A stretch of DNA of 37,168 nucleotides from Sphingobacteriales bacterium (GTDB lineage Bacteria; Bacteroidota; Bacteroidia; Chitinophagales; Chitinophagaceae): positions 1 to 37,168 of the forward strand of contig JAAXIF010000031.1 in NCBI GenBank assembly GCA_012270485.1, in the 5' to 3' direction. The translations under genes and the position numbers were made by a program. A model generated the notes under the pieces. It worked only from the letters and a program-made list of their open reading frames with translations, ran no database searches and was not told the DNA's origin. Of this stretch, positions 25,516-34,481 are shown piece after piece. Positions within the stretch are counted from its first letter, which is position 1. Each line of letters opens with the position of its first letter.

Positions 25516-26718
25516 TTAATTTTTCCGGAGTAAAGATTTCATATGGAATAAACCGAAAACAGGACCGATCGCCAATATAGGTAAAAGCCAATATTTAGCT
25601 ACAGTATCAGGCATGAATCGATTCCATATCAGATTCAAGGTTTCGATGCTTACAATGGTAATGGCAAAACCAATAGAAGTCACTAATGTGAGTGCTGTTC
25701 CTTTTGTTACCGGCGTAGCAGTTTGTGATACCAATGCAGAGAATTGTGGTGAATCAGCAATAACAAAACATCCCCATAGCATCAAGCACAGCAAAAAGAT
25801 ATTGGGAGAGGCATAGAAAAATAGAGGTGATAGCAAACAACAAATACCCGATACGACTAAAGATACCCATGCTACTTTGGCACTGCCTATTCGGTTTGAA
25901 ACAGCTCCGCCAAGAATACAACTGATACATCCCACAGCAATGATCATAAAAGACCAAAAAGAAACAGGGATGGAGCTGGCATGAAAATGATTATACCAAG
26001 TAATCATTAATGGAATAAAAGCCCAGAATGTATAGAGTTCCCACATATGTCCAAAATAGCCGAATGAAGCGGCTTTGAAGGAGTTGTCTTTAAATAGACT
26101 TACTAAATTAATTTTCTTCAAACCAATAGATTTGGCACGATGCGGACCATTTTTTAAGAATAATCCAACTAATAAACCACCTGACGCTGCAATAACAGAA
26201 GTGAGGATCATCACTTGCTGCCAATTGTCTACTTGTATGGTGCTTTTAATCAAATGAGGTAATGCTTTGCCAGCTACCAAAGCACCCACGAGAAATCCCA
26301 ATGCTTTTCCCAATCCTTTTGCATACCAGTCGGCTGCAATCTTCATTCCGACCGGATAAACACCTGCCAGAAAAAAACCGGTAAGTAAGCGATAAGCCAA
26401 TAGTAATACGATATTATTGTTTACCCATATAACCATCACATTAAAGACTGCAGCCAACAATGCACAGCACATAAACAGTTGTACGGGCGAGAATCGATCG
26501 GCAATACTAAACAAAGCGAATACCAATGTGCCGATGATGAAACCGGATTGCACAGCAGTGGTAATATTTCCCAACATGCTATCCGGTAATTGATACTGTA
26601 TTTGTAGCGCAGGTAAGATGGCATTTCCCGCAAACCATACAGATGTTCCTGCAAACTGTGAAAAAACAATCAAAGGAAGTACATAACCCGGAACAGTGGA
26701 AGATACCGCATGCTTCAT
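25516..26718 (-). CDS. MFS transporter
   Basis: A 400-residue major facilitator superfamily protein with about twelve membrane helices and an N-terminal motif region FSQFAGTSVWFAGNAILPAL. The GTLVFALFSIADRFSP segment between helices 2 and 3 stands in for the usual MFS motif A. The substrate is unknown. It starts eight bases after the stop of the EamA gene and is followed after 25 bases by the TSUP gene, so it is almost certainly part of one transcript with them. Confidence 0.87.
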   Translation of the reverse strand: MKHAVSSTVPGYVLPLIVFSQFAGTSVWFAGNAILPALQIQYQLPDSMLGNITTAVQSGFIIGTLVFALFSIADRFSPVQLFMCCALLAAVFNVMVIWVNNNIVLLLAYRLLTGFFLAGVYPVGMKIAADWYAKGLGKALGFLVGALVAGKALPHLIKSTIQVDNWQQVMILTSVIAASGGLLVGLFLKNGPHRAKSIGLKKINLVSLFKDNSFKAASFGYFGHMWELYTFWAFIPLMITWYNHFHASSIPVSFWSFMIIAVGCISCILGGAVSNRIGSAKVAWVSLVVSGICCLLSPLFFYASPNIFLLCLMLWGCFVIADSPQFSALVSQTATPVTKGTALTLVTSIGFAITIVSIETLNLIWNRFMPDTVAKYWLLPILAIGPVFGLFHMKSLLRKN

Positions 26719-26726
26719 ACCGTAAA

Positions 26727-27644
26727 TTACTGTTTTATACGGTTATGGTTTTGCATGGTATTGGCAATGATCAATCCACCAATGACGAGTAATCCACTGA
26801 TCAAATGAATGGAATTGATTTGCTCACCCAATAACCATACAGCTTCGAGGGTGCTGAAAATGGGGATGAGGTTTCCAAAAAGAACAGTGGTGCCTGTGCC
26901 TAATTTTTGTAAAGCTGCATTCCAACACAGAAAAGAAATTACAGATGTGCCTAACCCCAGATAAATGATGGATCCATATAAATTTCCATTCCACTGAACG
27001 GGACCAGTGATATTGAATTCTGTTAGGTAAGCAGGAAATAACAAAATGGTTCCCAGTAAAAAAATGACGAATAAAAAATTGATAGCTGAAATGCCGCGGG
27101 GCTTTTTTCTGACAAGAATATTATAAACAGCAAACGCAAATGCACCCGCAAGTACCCAAAGATCGCCCACTGAAAAGCGAAAAGAGGCAAGGTTTTCCCA
27201 GCTACCTTTTGATAATAGTAAAACAATTCCTGCAACACATAAAAGAATCCCAATGATCCTGAATGTATTCATTCTTTCTTTCAAAAAAACAACCGCCATG
27301 ATGGTAGCAAAAATGGGAGAGGAGGTTGTGCCAATCAATGCCATGTTAATGGCAGAAGTATAATGTCCGGCAACATATACAAACGTATTAAACAGTGTAA
27401 TACCTGTAAGTGCTACCCAGAAAATGTATTTCCAGTTTGTTAAGACAATCTGCTTCTCTTCTTTAAATTTTTTGATAGCCAGTGGAGCAATGAGTACTGT
27501 GGCTAGTGACCATCTGTAAAAGGCAAGACTAACAGGAGGAATTTGTTGGTTCACACCTCGGGCAATCACAAAATTGCCAGACCATATAAGTGTTGCCAAT
27601 ACGGCAAGTGCAATACCTGTGTAGTAGTCTTTTTTTGCAACCAT
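26727..27644 (-). CDS. EamA family (drug/metabolite) transporter
   Basis: The 305-residue protein has ten predicted helices arranged as two EamA repeats (about residues 8-140 and 155-298). The first repeat begins ALAVLATLIWSGNFVIARG and contains LALYRW-like FYRWSLATVLIAPLA. Such proteins usually export amino acids, nucleosides or other metabolites. It lies 22 bases after the radical SAM gene and eight bases before the MFS gene on the same strand. Confidence 0.9.
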   Translation of the reverse strand: MVAKKDYYTGIALAVLATLIWSGNFVIARGVNQQIPPVSLAFYRWSLATVLIAPLAIKKFKEEKQIVLTNWKYIFWVALTGITLFNTFVYVAGHYTSAINMALIGTTSSPIFATIMAVVFLKERMNTFRIIGILLCVAGIVLLLSKGSWENLASFRFSVGDLWVLAGAFAFAVYNILVRKKPRGISAINFLFVIFLLGTILLFPAYLTEFNITGPVQWNGNLYGSIIYLGLGTSVISFLCWNAALQKLGTGTTVLFGNLIPIFSTLEAVWLLGEQINSIHLISGLLVIGGLIIANTMQNHNRIKQ

Positions 27645-27666
27645 TATTCACTAGTGTCAATAAATC

Positions 27667-28980
27667 TTATTGGTATAATTCAGCACCTGCAAAATGCTGA
27701 TCATAATTTCCTTTGATTCTTTCGATCGGCGGATTAAAATATCCGAATCTCACTTTGGGAAACTCTTCAGCTATCAATGACATGAGTTGTTTTACCCCCA
27801 ACATTTCGCCGGTCTCATGTACTCCAATTTTACCCATGTACCAATCAGGATCGATGTTGAAATTACGCCATTGTATCATCGAAAGATCCGTATCGATGAT
27901 CAATTGACGCAGTGCTTCATATTCCTCAATACTATCGGTCATTCCCGGAAAAACAAAATAATTGATACTAGCCCATCCTCCATAACCACGCACTACTTTC
28001 AAACTTTCAATGATATCTTCAAAGCGATAGTTATTAGGACGATAATAGGGCTCATAAATATGTTTGCGGGCAGCGTTGGTGCTTACACGAATACTGTTAA
28101 GGCCGGCTTCACATAAAGCTTTTACCGCATCAGGTTTAGAACCGTTGGTATTGATATTGATACTGCCTCTGTCTGTATGTTTCCGTATCTGTAAAATGGC
28201 TTCGCGAATGGTTTCCCACATCAATAAGGGTTCACCTTCACAACCCTGTCCAAAACTTACAATAGGGAATGGAGCATTCATTAGATGCGGAACGGTGAAT
28301 TCAACGATCTCTTCCGCCATCGGTTTGAATGTGAGACGATCTTGCGTAGATACAATGGTTTCTTCTTCGGGTTGAAAAGAAATACAACCTACACAATTGG
28401 CATTACAGGCAGGTGAGGTGGGAACCGGACATTCCCATCTGGAAAGAGAGAAATTTCTTGCTGCCGGACAATTGTATGTCATGCAACAATTCTCCATTAG
28501 GTGTTTGACCAGACGATTGTCCGGATAGTTATTGAGTAACTGTTGCGTACCTGTTTCAATTTTTTTGCTGTCATAGCCTGCGCATTCTTGTCTGATGTCT
28601 TTTTCAATTCTTACCGCAGGTACATAGGTTTTGTTATTGTACCAACCTGCAGCCGTATAACAAAACAAGGGTAAAGTAGGGGCGTCAGGCAGGGTTTCGT
28701 AAGCAGCAATGTATAAACCTGTATGTGCAGGTGGAATAAAAGCGGCAACTGCCCAACCTTTTTCACATAAACGCATTTCACCGGTGACTACGTCAATACC
28801 AATGCCTCTGCGACCCGGCAATTCATATAAATTTCCACCATCCGGCAACTCGATCCATTCATCTAAAGGAATGGGGAATGCATCCCATCCTGCTCTTCCT
28901 GTGGCATACAAACTGGTATCTTCAAAGATATTACCATTACCATCTGAGTAGAGTATGTATGGAGATTGTGGAATTGACAT
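27667..28980 (-). CDS. Uncharacterised radical SAM protein with extra cysteines
   Basis: This 437-residue protein has a radical SAM core with CX3CX2C at Cys192, Cys196 and Cys199. TNGSKPDAVKALCEAGLNSIRVS near residue 285 is a typical SAM-barrel strand-helix, and GQGCEGEPLL precedes it. An N-terminal region of about 160 residues precedes the core and resembles no domain I can name. Further cysteines at 133, 165, 166, 171 and 184 cluster just before the core and could bind a second iron-sulfur cluster. The product is unknown. It heads a tight run of three transporter genes, which suggests its product or substrate crosses the membrane. Confidence 0.8.
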   Translation of the reverse strand: MSIPQSPYILYSDGNGNIFEDTSLYATGRAGWDAFPIPLDEWIELPDGGNLYELPGRRGIGIDVVTGEMRLCEKGWAVAAFIPPAHTGLYIAAYETLPDAPTLPLFCYTAAGWYNNKTYVPAVRIEKDIRQECAGYDSKKIETGTQQLLNNYPDNRLVKHLMENCCMTYNCPAARNFSLSRWECPVPTSPACNANCVGCISFQPEEETIVSTQDRLTFKPMAEEIVEFTVPHLMNAPFPIVSFGQGCEGEPLLMWETIREAILQIRKHTDRGSININTNGSKPDAVKALCEAGLNSIRVSTNAARKHIYEPYYRPNNYRFEDIIESLKVVRGYGGWASINYFVFPGMTDSIEEYEALRQLIIDTDLSMIQWRNFNIDPDWYMGKIGVHETGEMLGVKQLMSLIAEEFPKVRFGYFNPPIERIKGNYDQHFAGAELYQ

Positions 28981-29065
28981 GTTATATGATTTGTGACGAT
29001 ATACTATCTACGCAGTCATATTGCATTGTAGATAACACATTATTAGTAAACAGAAGTAAATTAAT

Positions 29066-29638
29066 CTATTTTATGGTATCTGCTGTAATCATTGATTGGC
29101 AGAATTCATTGAACTCTTTCTCTAACTGTGGAGTTGTTTGTGAGTCAATTTCTTTCTGAAGTAGTTTGTTGTTCTTGAAATCAAGTGTTAGTAAACCATC
29201 CTTCAATACTACATTACTCAACTCATTCCATTGATAGTGTTTGCGTGGAAAAGTATTGAACACCACTTCAGTTTCATCAAAAGCGATCTCTCTAGGAAAT
29301 TTTACTTGTTTTTCCATCACTGCTGCAATTACATACACAGCGAATATCCATACATAGGGAGATTTCAAAGTGATGAATAAGCCCCATGCAGCAAACAATA
29401 ATCCGATCCTATAATATCCAACTTTACCGTTGCTTTTTTTGGCATAAGTAAAAATGATCCAGCCAAGTATCAGTGTTACAATGGTAAAGGGCATGATCGA
29501 AGCATTCGAAAATGGCGTCAATGCATCTTCCAGAAGAACAATAACAGCTAATAGCAACATCATGATACTGATATTGTCTACCAATTTAAAGTTGCGTTGT
29601 TTTAATACAACAATATAATCAAAGGTCTTTGCCGCCAT
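29066..29638 (-). CDS. Membrane protein of unknown function
   Basis: This 190-residue protein has three or four membrane helices (about residues 20-118). A soluble C-terminal part (about 119-190) has alternating strands FDETEVVFNTFPRKHYQWNELSNVVLKDGLLTLDFK, which look like a bacterial PH-type domain. I recognise no named family. It starts four bases after the stop of the arginase-family gene and is surely co-transcribed with it. Whether they work together is unknown. Confidence 0.75.
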   Translation of the reverse strand: MAAKTFDYIVVLKQRNFKLVDNISIMMLLLAVIVLLEDALTPFSNASIMPFTIVTLILGWIIFTYAKKSNGKVGYYRIGLLFAAWGLFITLKSPYVWIFAVYVIAAVMEKQVKFPREIAFDETEVVFNTFPRKHYQWNELSNVVLKDGLLTLDFKNNKLLQKEIDSQTTPQLEKEFNEFCQSMITADTIK

Positions 29639-29642
29639 TTTA

Positions 29643-30677
29643 CTATTTGATCATGAGGTTACAGAGTCTCCATAATAAACGAGCACCCACATTGCTATCC
29701 CAATCTGTTTGTCCAACCCCGATCTCCACAAGGTCAAAACCAATCAATTGTCTGCCGCTCTCTTTTACTTTTTTGAACAGATACAATACTTCTTCTGTCT
29801 CAAATCCGCCCTGTACAGGTGTTCCGGTATTTGGACAATATTTACGATCCAGTCCATCAACGTCAAAACTGATGTATACTTTTTCAGGAAGCTGGTTCAC
29901 GATTTCATCTGCGATATGTTTCCAGGTATCGCCTTCAAATTTTCTTTCCTGTATGTTTTTGTCGAAGTAAGTAATAACCCTGAAATTACTATTGCAGATA
30001 TAGTCCCATTCTTCTTCACAGAAATCACGAATACCGGCTTGTACCAGTTTGGTGATTTGGGGAATTTCATTCAGTGCATTGTACATCACGGAAGCGTGTG
30101 AGTACACAAAATTTTCATAAGCTTTTCTAAGATCACAATGTGCATCGATTTGAAGAATGCCAAAATCACCATGTTTTTCTGCCAATGCTTTCATGAAACC
30201 CAGCGGAGTGCTGTGGTCACCACCCAGCAATCCCACCAGTTTGCCTTTGTCTAACAATGCTTTGGTTTCATCATACACCCATTGGTTCATCATCAAACTG
30301 CCTTCATTGATTTCTTTCAGGCTTTTGCACATGAATTTGTTCTTTTCTACTTCATCTCCATGGGAGATATAGTCGATGTACAATTCCGCTTCTTTGCGCA
30401 GATAATCGCTTTTCAACAAGATCTTTTTGTTGGTCTCTTTCATGTAATAGCCTTGTTTCCATCCACCCGGAACATCGGCGTCGAAGAGATCCACCTGTAT
30501 ACTGGCTTTTAATACATGCTCAGCAGCACGGGCTGTACCTGCACCATAACTAACCGTTACTTCCCAGGGAACAGGAAGTATCACGAGGCGTGCATCTTCT
30601 TCAGAAAAAGGGAGTCCGAAAATATTGTTGTTGGGATTACCAACCGTGTTGGGGTCAAACTGCGATAAGTCTGTCAT
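29643..30677 (-). CDS. Arginase/agmatinase family ureohydrolase
   Basis: Ureohydrolases cleave guanidino or formimino groups using two manganese ions. All ligands are visible in the 344-residue form: His155 in GGDHS, Asp178, His180 and Asp182 in DAHCD, and Asp272 and Asp274 in SFDVDGLD. The substrate could be agmatine, arginine, guanidinobutyrate or formimidoylglutamate; the sequence alone does not decide. An insertion of about 60 residues (about 75-135) makes it longer than E. coli agmatinase (306). The ATG at 30677 (MTDLSQF) is chosen over a start ten codons earlier. A membrane-protein gene follows four bases after its stop. Confidence 0.85.
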   Translation of the reverse strand: MTDLSQFDPNTVGNPNNNIFGLPFSEEDARLVILPVPWEVTVSYGAGTARAAEHVLKASIQVDLFDADVPGGWKQGYYMKETNKKILLKSDYLRKEAELYIDYISHGDEVEKNKFMCKSLKEINEGSLMMNQWVYDETKALLDKGKLVGLLGGDHSTPLGFMKALAEKHGDFGILQIDAHCDLRKAYENFVYSHASVMYNALNEIPQITKLVQAGIRDFCEEEWDYICNSNFRVITYFDKNIQERKFEGDTWKHIADEIVNQLPEKVYISFDVDGLDRKYCPNTGTPVQGGFETEEVLYLFKKVKESGRQLIGFDLVEIGVGQTDWDSNVGARLLWRLCNLMIK

Positions 30678-30776
30678 GATGATTCTTAGATTGCAAACAG
30701 GGCGCAAGTTAGGCGCATTTTTCGGAATTATGGCTGTTTGTGCCCACGGGAACTTATTATTTGCCCCTTTTGATGG

Positions 30777-31313
30777 TTATTTCGGCTCATATTTCTCCAT
30801 GAATGACTTGAATAGATATTCCCATGCAATAAAGGGGATAAGGTATAGGGTATAACCCGGAATAGCTTTTACAGATAGCGGTAGCCACCAAGCATGTAAC
30901 AATAAACTGATCAGCAAGAGCCATTTCAACCCCAGCCAACTCTCCAAAAACCAGCGATCAGGCAGTGTAAAAGGTATTAGTACCCATACAAAAGCAGGAT
31001 TAAATAATGAGCGACCCGTGTAGAGGTAGGTATATATGAAAAATCCCATCAGAAAAGCCAGAATAAGAGCTGTATAACGCCCGGGGATGATCAAAAAAAT
31101 AAGTAAAAAGGTGGATGTGAAGATCCATTTCCAGATATCGACCTGAAAAACCTTCGGATCAATGAATACCGGATAATCTACGTGGTCAAAAGGTAATGCA
31201 CTATTTATCCAAAGACATACAAAAATCAGAAATAACCAGCCTGCTATGATCCTGGCCATGAATTTCTTGTATTCCTGTAAAGTGTTTATTTCTGAAGGGT
31301 TCTCTTGCTCCAT
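30777..31313 (-). CDS. Small integral membrane protein, unknown function
   Basis: This 178-residue protein has five or so hydrophobic helices: after a polar N-terminus, near residues 24-40, 54-72, 73-92, 103-120 and 127-160. It ends in a short charged tail (FMEKYEPK). Tryptophan is frequent (WKWIF, WLGLKWLLLI, HAWWLPL). I recognise no family. It is divergent from ccmE, so the two share the upstream spacer. Its stop is about 100 bases from the arginase-family gene on the same strand. Confidence 0.7.
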   Translation of the reverse strand: MEQENPSEINTLQEYKKFMARIIAGWLFLIFVCLWINSALPFDHVDYPVFIDPKVFQVDIWKWIFTSTFLLIFLIIPGRYTALILAFLMGFFIYTYLYTGRSLFNPAFVWVLIPFTLPDRWFLESWLGLKWLLLISLLLHAWWLPLSVKAIPGYTLYLIPFIAWEYLFKSFMEKYEPK

Positions 31314-31371
31314 GTCCTAAAATTGTGGAAAGAAATCTGTTTTAACAAGATTGCCTGACAAACATCCCGTG

Positions 31372-31398
31372 TTGCTTGTTCATTTTGGGCTACTTTTG
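31372..31398 (+). promoter_or_regulatory. Promoter of ccmE-ccmF
   Basis: TACTTTTG (31391-31398) matches TAnnTTTG exactly. A TTG lies at 31372-31374, 16 bases upstream, slightly closer than usual. The ATG at 31417 is 18 bases after the box, so the longer frame opening at 31351 cannot be used from this promoter. Confidence 0.5.
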
Positions 31399-31416
31399 CA
31401 GCGTAAAAAGGTTGAC

Positions 31417-31836
31417 ATGAAAAAAACACATATCATCATACTGGTTTTGATTGCTGCTGCGATTGTTGTTTTGATTAGCTATACCGGTGATCTGACCACC
31501 TATGAAACCATTGAATCTGCCAGACAAAAGGAAGGTAAGTTTGTGAATTTGATCGCTAAACTGGATAAAACCCAGCCACTGGAATATGATGCGGTTAAAA
31601 ATCCGAACTATCTCACTTTTACAGCTGTGGATACATTAGGTAATAGCATCAAAGTAGTGTACCATAACAATAAACCTACGGATATGGAGAAAAGTGAGCG
31701 TCTGGTATTGAAAGGAAAAATGCAAGGTGATCATTTTGAGTGCAAGGATATTCTGTTGAAATGTCCTTCCAAGTATAAAGACGATCCCAAAGCCATGCAG
31801 CAACAGCCGGAAATGAATAAAGAAGTGAGCAATTAA
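31417..31836 (+). CDS. ccmE: Cytochrome c maturation protein CcmE, Cys-type
   Basis: CcmE is a membrane-anchored periplasmic haem chaperone that receives haem and hands it to CcmF for attachment to apocytochrome c. The 139-residue protein has an N-terminal membrane helix (about residues 4-24) and then an OB-fold beta domain. Where classical CcmE has HXXXY, this one has CPSKY (Cys116, Tyr120). That matches the CXXXY variant described for Desulfovibrio and archaea, so haem may attach by another chemistry. ccmF follows 44 bases downstream. ccmA, ccmB and ccmC are not in the window. Confidence 0.87.
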   Translation: MKKTHIIILVLIAAAIVVLISYTGDLTTYETIESARQKEGKFVNLIAKLDKTQPLEYDAVKNPNYLTFTAVDTLGNSIKVVYHNNKPTDMEKSERLVLKGKMQGDHFECKDILLKCPSKYKDDPKAMQQQPEMNKEVSN

Positions 31837-31880
31837 TTCCAGGCATTTTACATTTTATTCCCTGACAGAATTCCATCAAT

Positions 31881-34337
31881 ATGCAATATTTAGGAGAACA
31901 TTTATTACCCGGACAGGCAGGACATTTTTTTGCGATCTTATCATTGGTAGCGTCTCTCATCGCTACCATTGCTTATTTTAAGGCAAGCCGTATTCATTTG
32001 GAAAATGAAAAAGCAGGTTGGATCAGAATGGCGCGCGTTGCGTTTCTGGTAGAGACGATCAGCGTACTGGCCATGTTTGGAATTTTGTATTATATCATTT
32101 CCAATCATCTGTTTGAATACAAATATGCATACAACCACAGCGACAGAAGTCTGCAGATGGAATATTTATTGAGTTGTTTCTGGGAAGGACAAGAAGGTAG
32201 TTTCATGTTGTGGAGTTTTTGGCATTGTGTATTGGGCTGGGTATTGATATGGCGTGCTAGAGCCTGGGAAGCAGGAGTGATGACAGTGATGAGTTTTGCT
32301 CAATTTGCCTTAGCCACCATGTTGTTGGGTGTATACATTTTTGGCGTAAAGATTGGAAGCAGTCCTTTTGTGTTATTAAGAAATGAGTTCGATTGGCCGA
32401 TTCTCGAAAGACCAGACTATCTCAGTCTTATTAAAGATGGAACGGGATTGAATACTTTGCTGCAGAATTATTGGATGGTGATCCATCCGCCCATTTTGTT
32501 CCTAGGTTTTGCTTCTACCATTGTTCCTTTTGCCTATGCCATTGCCGGATTGATGAGTAAAAAACATGAATGGGTAAAACCTTCCTTGCCATGGGCATCT
32601 TTTTCTGCGGCAGTGTTAGGTACCGGTATCATGATGGGTGCAGCATGGGCTTATGAGAGTTTATCATTTGGGGGATATTGGGCATGGGATCCGGTGGAAA
32701 ATGCTTCATTGGTTCCTTGGTTGACATTGATAGCAGGGCTACATACAAACCTTATTTATCGTCACAGTGGTTATTCACTGAGACCTACTTATTTCTTTTA
32801 TATTATTACCTTCTCTCTCATTCTGTATTCAACATTCTTGACACGTAGTGGTGTGTTGGGAGATACTTCTGTACATGCGTTTACAGATCTTGGAATGAAT
32901 ACACAGTTGCTGTTGTTTGTATTGGTATTTTTTGTTCCTGCCTTGTTTTTGTATTTCAAAAATTACAAATCAATTCCATCCATTCAAAAGGAGGAGAATA
33001 CTTATAGTCGTGAATTCTGGATGTTCATAGGGTCTTTGGTATTGTTCTTGTCGGGGATGGTGATCATCGCTAAAACTTCAACACCTGTTTTCAATAAATT
33101 ATTCGGCACCAATATCGCTCCGCCGGAAGATCCTGAGTTTGCACATAACCAGATTCAGATTTTTGTAGCGATTATTATTGGCTTATTGACGGCACTTACG
33201 CAATACCTCAAATACAAAGACACACCCAAGCGCTTTTTTGGTAAGAATATCTGGATACCAACAGTAGTGGCTGTATTGCTCAGTTTGTCTATCAGTTTCT
33301 TTGGTGAAGTTGCTTACGATAAAAAAGGCCCCGGATTTTTATTCGCCATTCATCTAGCCATTTTTGCAGCAGTGTATGCTGTTGTAGCTAATGCATCTTA
33401 TATCTTTTTAGGACTCAAAGGAAAACTAAAAGCAGCCGGTGCTTCCGTAGCGCATGTTGGATTTGGATTGGTACTTGTTGGGATATTGATCTCATCTGCT
33501 AAGAAAACAGTATTGAGTTGGAATACCACAGGTGTAACACCTTTGAGACAGGAAGATGCCAAAGAACGTGGGAATCCGGCAGGAAATCCGGCTGAGAATA
33601 TCACTTTGTTCAAAGGTGTAGCTACTGATATGGGTCGATATATGGTTACCTATGTGAAAGACACACTGAATGAAAGAGACCGAAAGCGTTATTATGAAAT
33701 TAAGTTTAAGGCAAAAGAAGGAGATGATTCTTTCAGTTTGTATCCGGATGTGATCAAGAATAATAAAGGCATGGAAGGTTTTGCAGCCAACCCTGCTGCG
33801 AAACATTATTGGCACAAAGATATTTTTGCATACATCACTTCTTTCCAGGAAAACAGCACAGAAGATACAACTAGTTTTACCAATCGTGAGATCAGTGTAG
33901 GGGATACTTTGTTTTATAGTAATGGGTTAATTATTCTCAATAAAGTATCTGTAAATCCAACCGAGCAAGTGGCTTTATATAGTCAGGGTGAAACAACTTT
34001 GTTTCTTGATATCGCTGTATTGTCTAAAGATGGAAGAAGATATACTGCAACACCGGGTATTGCCGTAGCCGGAAATGAGTTCAGACCTATTCCAGATACG
34101 GTTACAGCGCAAAGTCTGATCTTGAAGTTCAATAAAGTGAAAGATGAAAAGAAAGGATTGCTGGAGATTGGCATCAAAGAAAGTGGGGCCATTACAGACC
34201 TGATCACGCTTAAAGTGTATGAGTTCCCAATGATCAATGTATTGTGGTTGGGTATTGTGGTGATGGTTGTTGGTTTTGTGATGTCCATCATTCAACGAAA
34301 CCGTCAATCAAAGAACAGCTTGAAAGTTGCATCGTAG
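31881..34337 (+). CDS. ccmF: Cytochrome c haem lyase subunit CcmF
   Basis: CcmF is the membrane haem lyase of system I cytochrome c maturation; it receives haem from CcmE. The 818-residue protein has about fourteen membrane helices. The tryptophan-rich haem-handling motif GGYWAWDPVENASLVPW is at about residues 263-280, and LTRSGVLGDTSVHAFTD follows near 320. Classical CcmF is about 650 residues. Here the segment from about 545 to 785 is a long soluble, probably periplasmic, domain before the last helix, larger than in E. coli. It is probably co-transcribed with ccmE. Confidence 0.92.
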   Translation: MQYLGEHLLPGQAGHFFAILSLVASLIATIAYFKASRIHLENEKAGWIRMARVAFLVETISVLAMFGILYYIISNHLFEYKYAYNHSDRSLQMEYLLSCFWEGQEGSFMLWSFWHCVLGWVLIWRARAWEAGVMTVMSFAQFALATMLLGVYIFGVKIGSSPFVLLRNEFDWPILERPDYLSLIKDGTGLNTLLQNYWMVIHPPILFLGFASTIVPFAYAIAGLMSKKHEWVKPSLPWASFSAAVLGTGIMMGAAWAYESLSFGGYWAWDPVENASLVPWLTLIAGLHTNLIYRHSGYSLRPTYFFYIITFSLILYSTFLTRSGVLGDTSVHAFTDLGMNTQLLLFVLVFFVPALFLYFKNYKSIPSIQKEENTYSREFWMFIGSLVLFLSGMVIIAKTSTPVFNKLFGTNIAPPEDPEFAHNQIQIFVAIIIGLLTALTQYLKYKDTPKRFFGKNIWIPTVVAVLLSLSISFFGEVAYDKKGPGFLFAIHLAIFAAVYAVVANASYIFLGLKGKLKAAGASVAHVGFGLVLVGILISSAKKTVLSWNTTGVTPLRQEDAKERGNPAGNPAENITLFKGVATDMGRYMVTYVKDTLNERDRKRYYEIKFKAKEGDDSFSLYPDVIKNNKGMEGFAANPAAKHYWHKDIFAYITSFQENSTEDTTSFTNREISVGDTLFYSNGLIILNKVSVNPTEQVALYSQGETTLFLDIAVLSKDGRRYTATPGIAVAGNEFRPIPDTVTAQSLILKFNKVKDEKKGLLEIGIKESGAITDLITLKVYEFPMINVLWLGIVVMVVGFVMSIIQRNRQSKNSLKVAS

Positions 34338-34355
34338 TATTCTATTTTACTGATA

Positions 34356-34399
34356 TGGTTGCTGTTTATGATTGACATTAGTTTCATAAACAGCCACCA
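34356..34399 (+). terminator. Hairpin after ccmF
   Basis: Positions 34356-34371 and 34384-34399 are inverted copies matching at 15 of 16 positions (a G-U pair at the odd one), with a 12-base loop. It starts 19 bases after the ccmF stop. The following T-tract is weak. Confidence 0.5.
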
Positions 34400-34481
34400 A
34401 TTTGTTAAAAGTATCCTTTCCCCCGGGTTACTTTTCTTCACAGGCAGCATTAATTAGAAAAACTAGTTCTATTTTTAAGTA

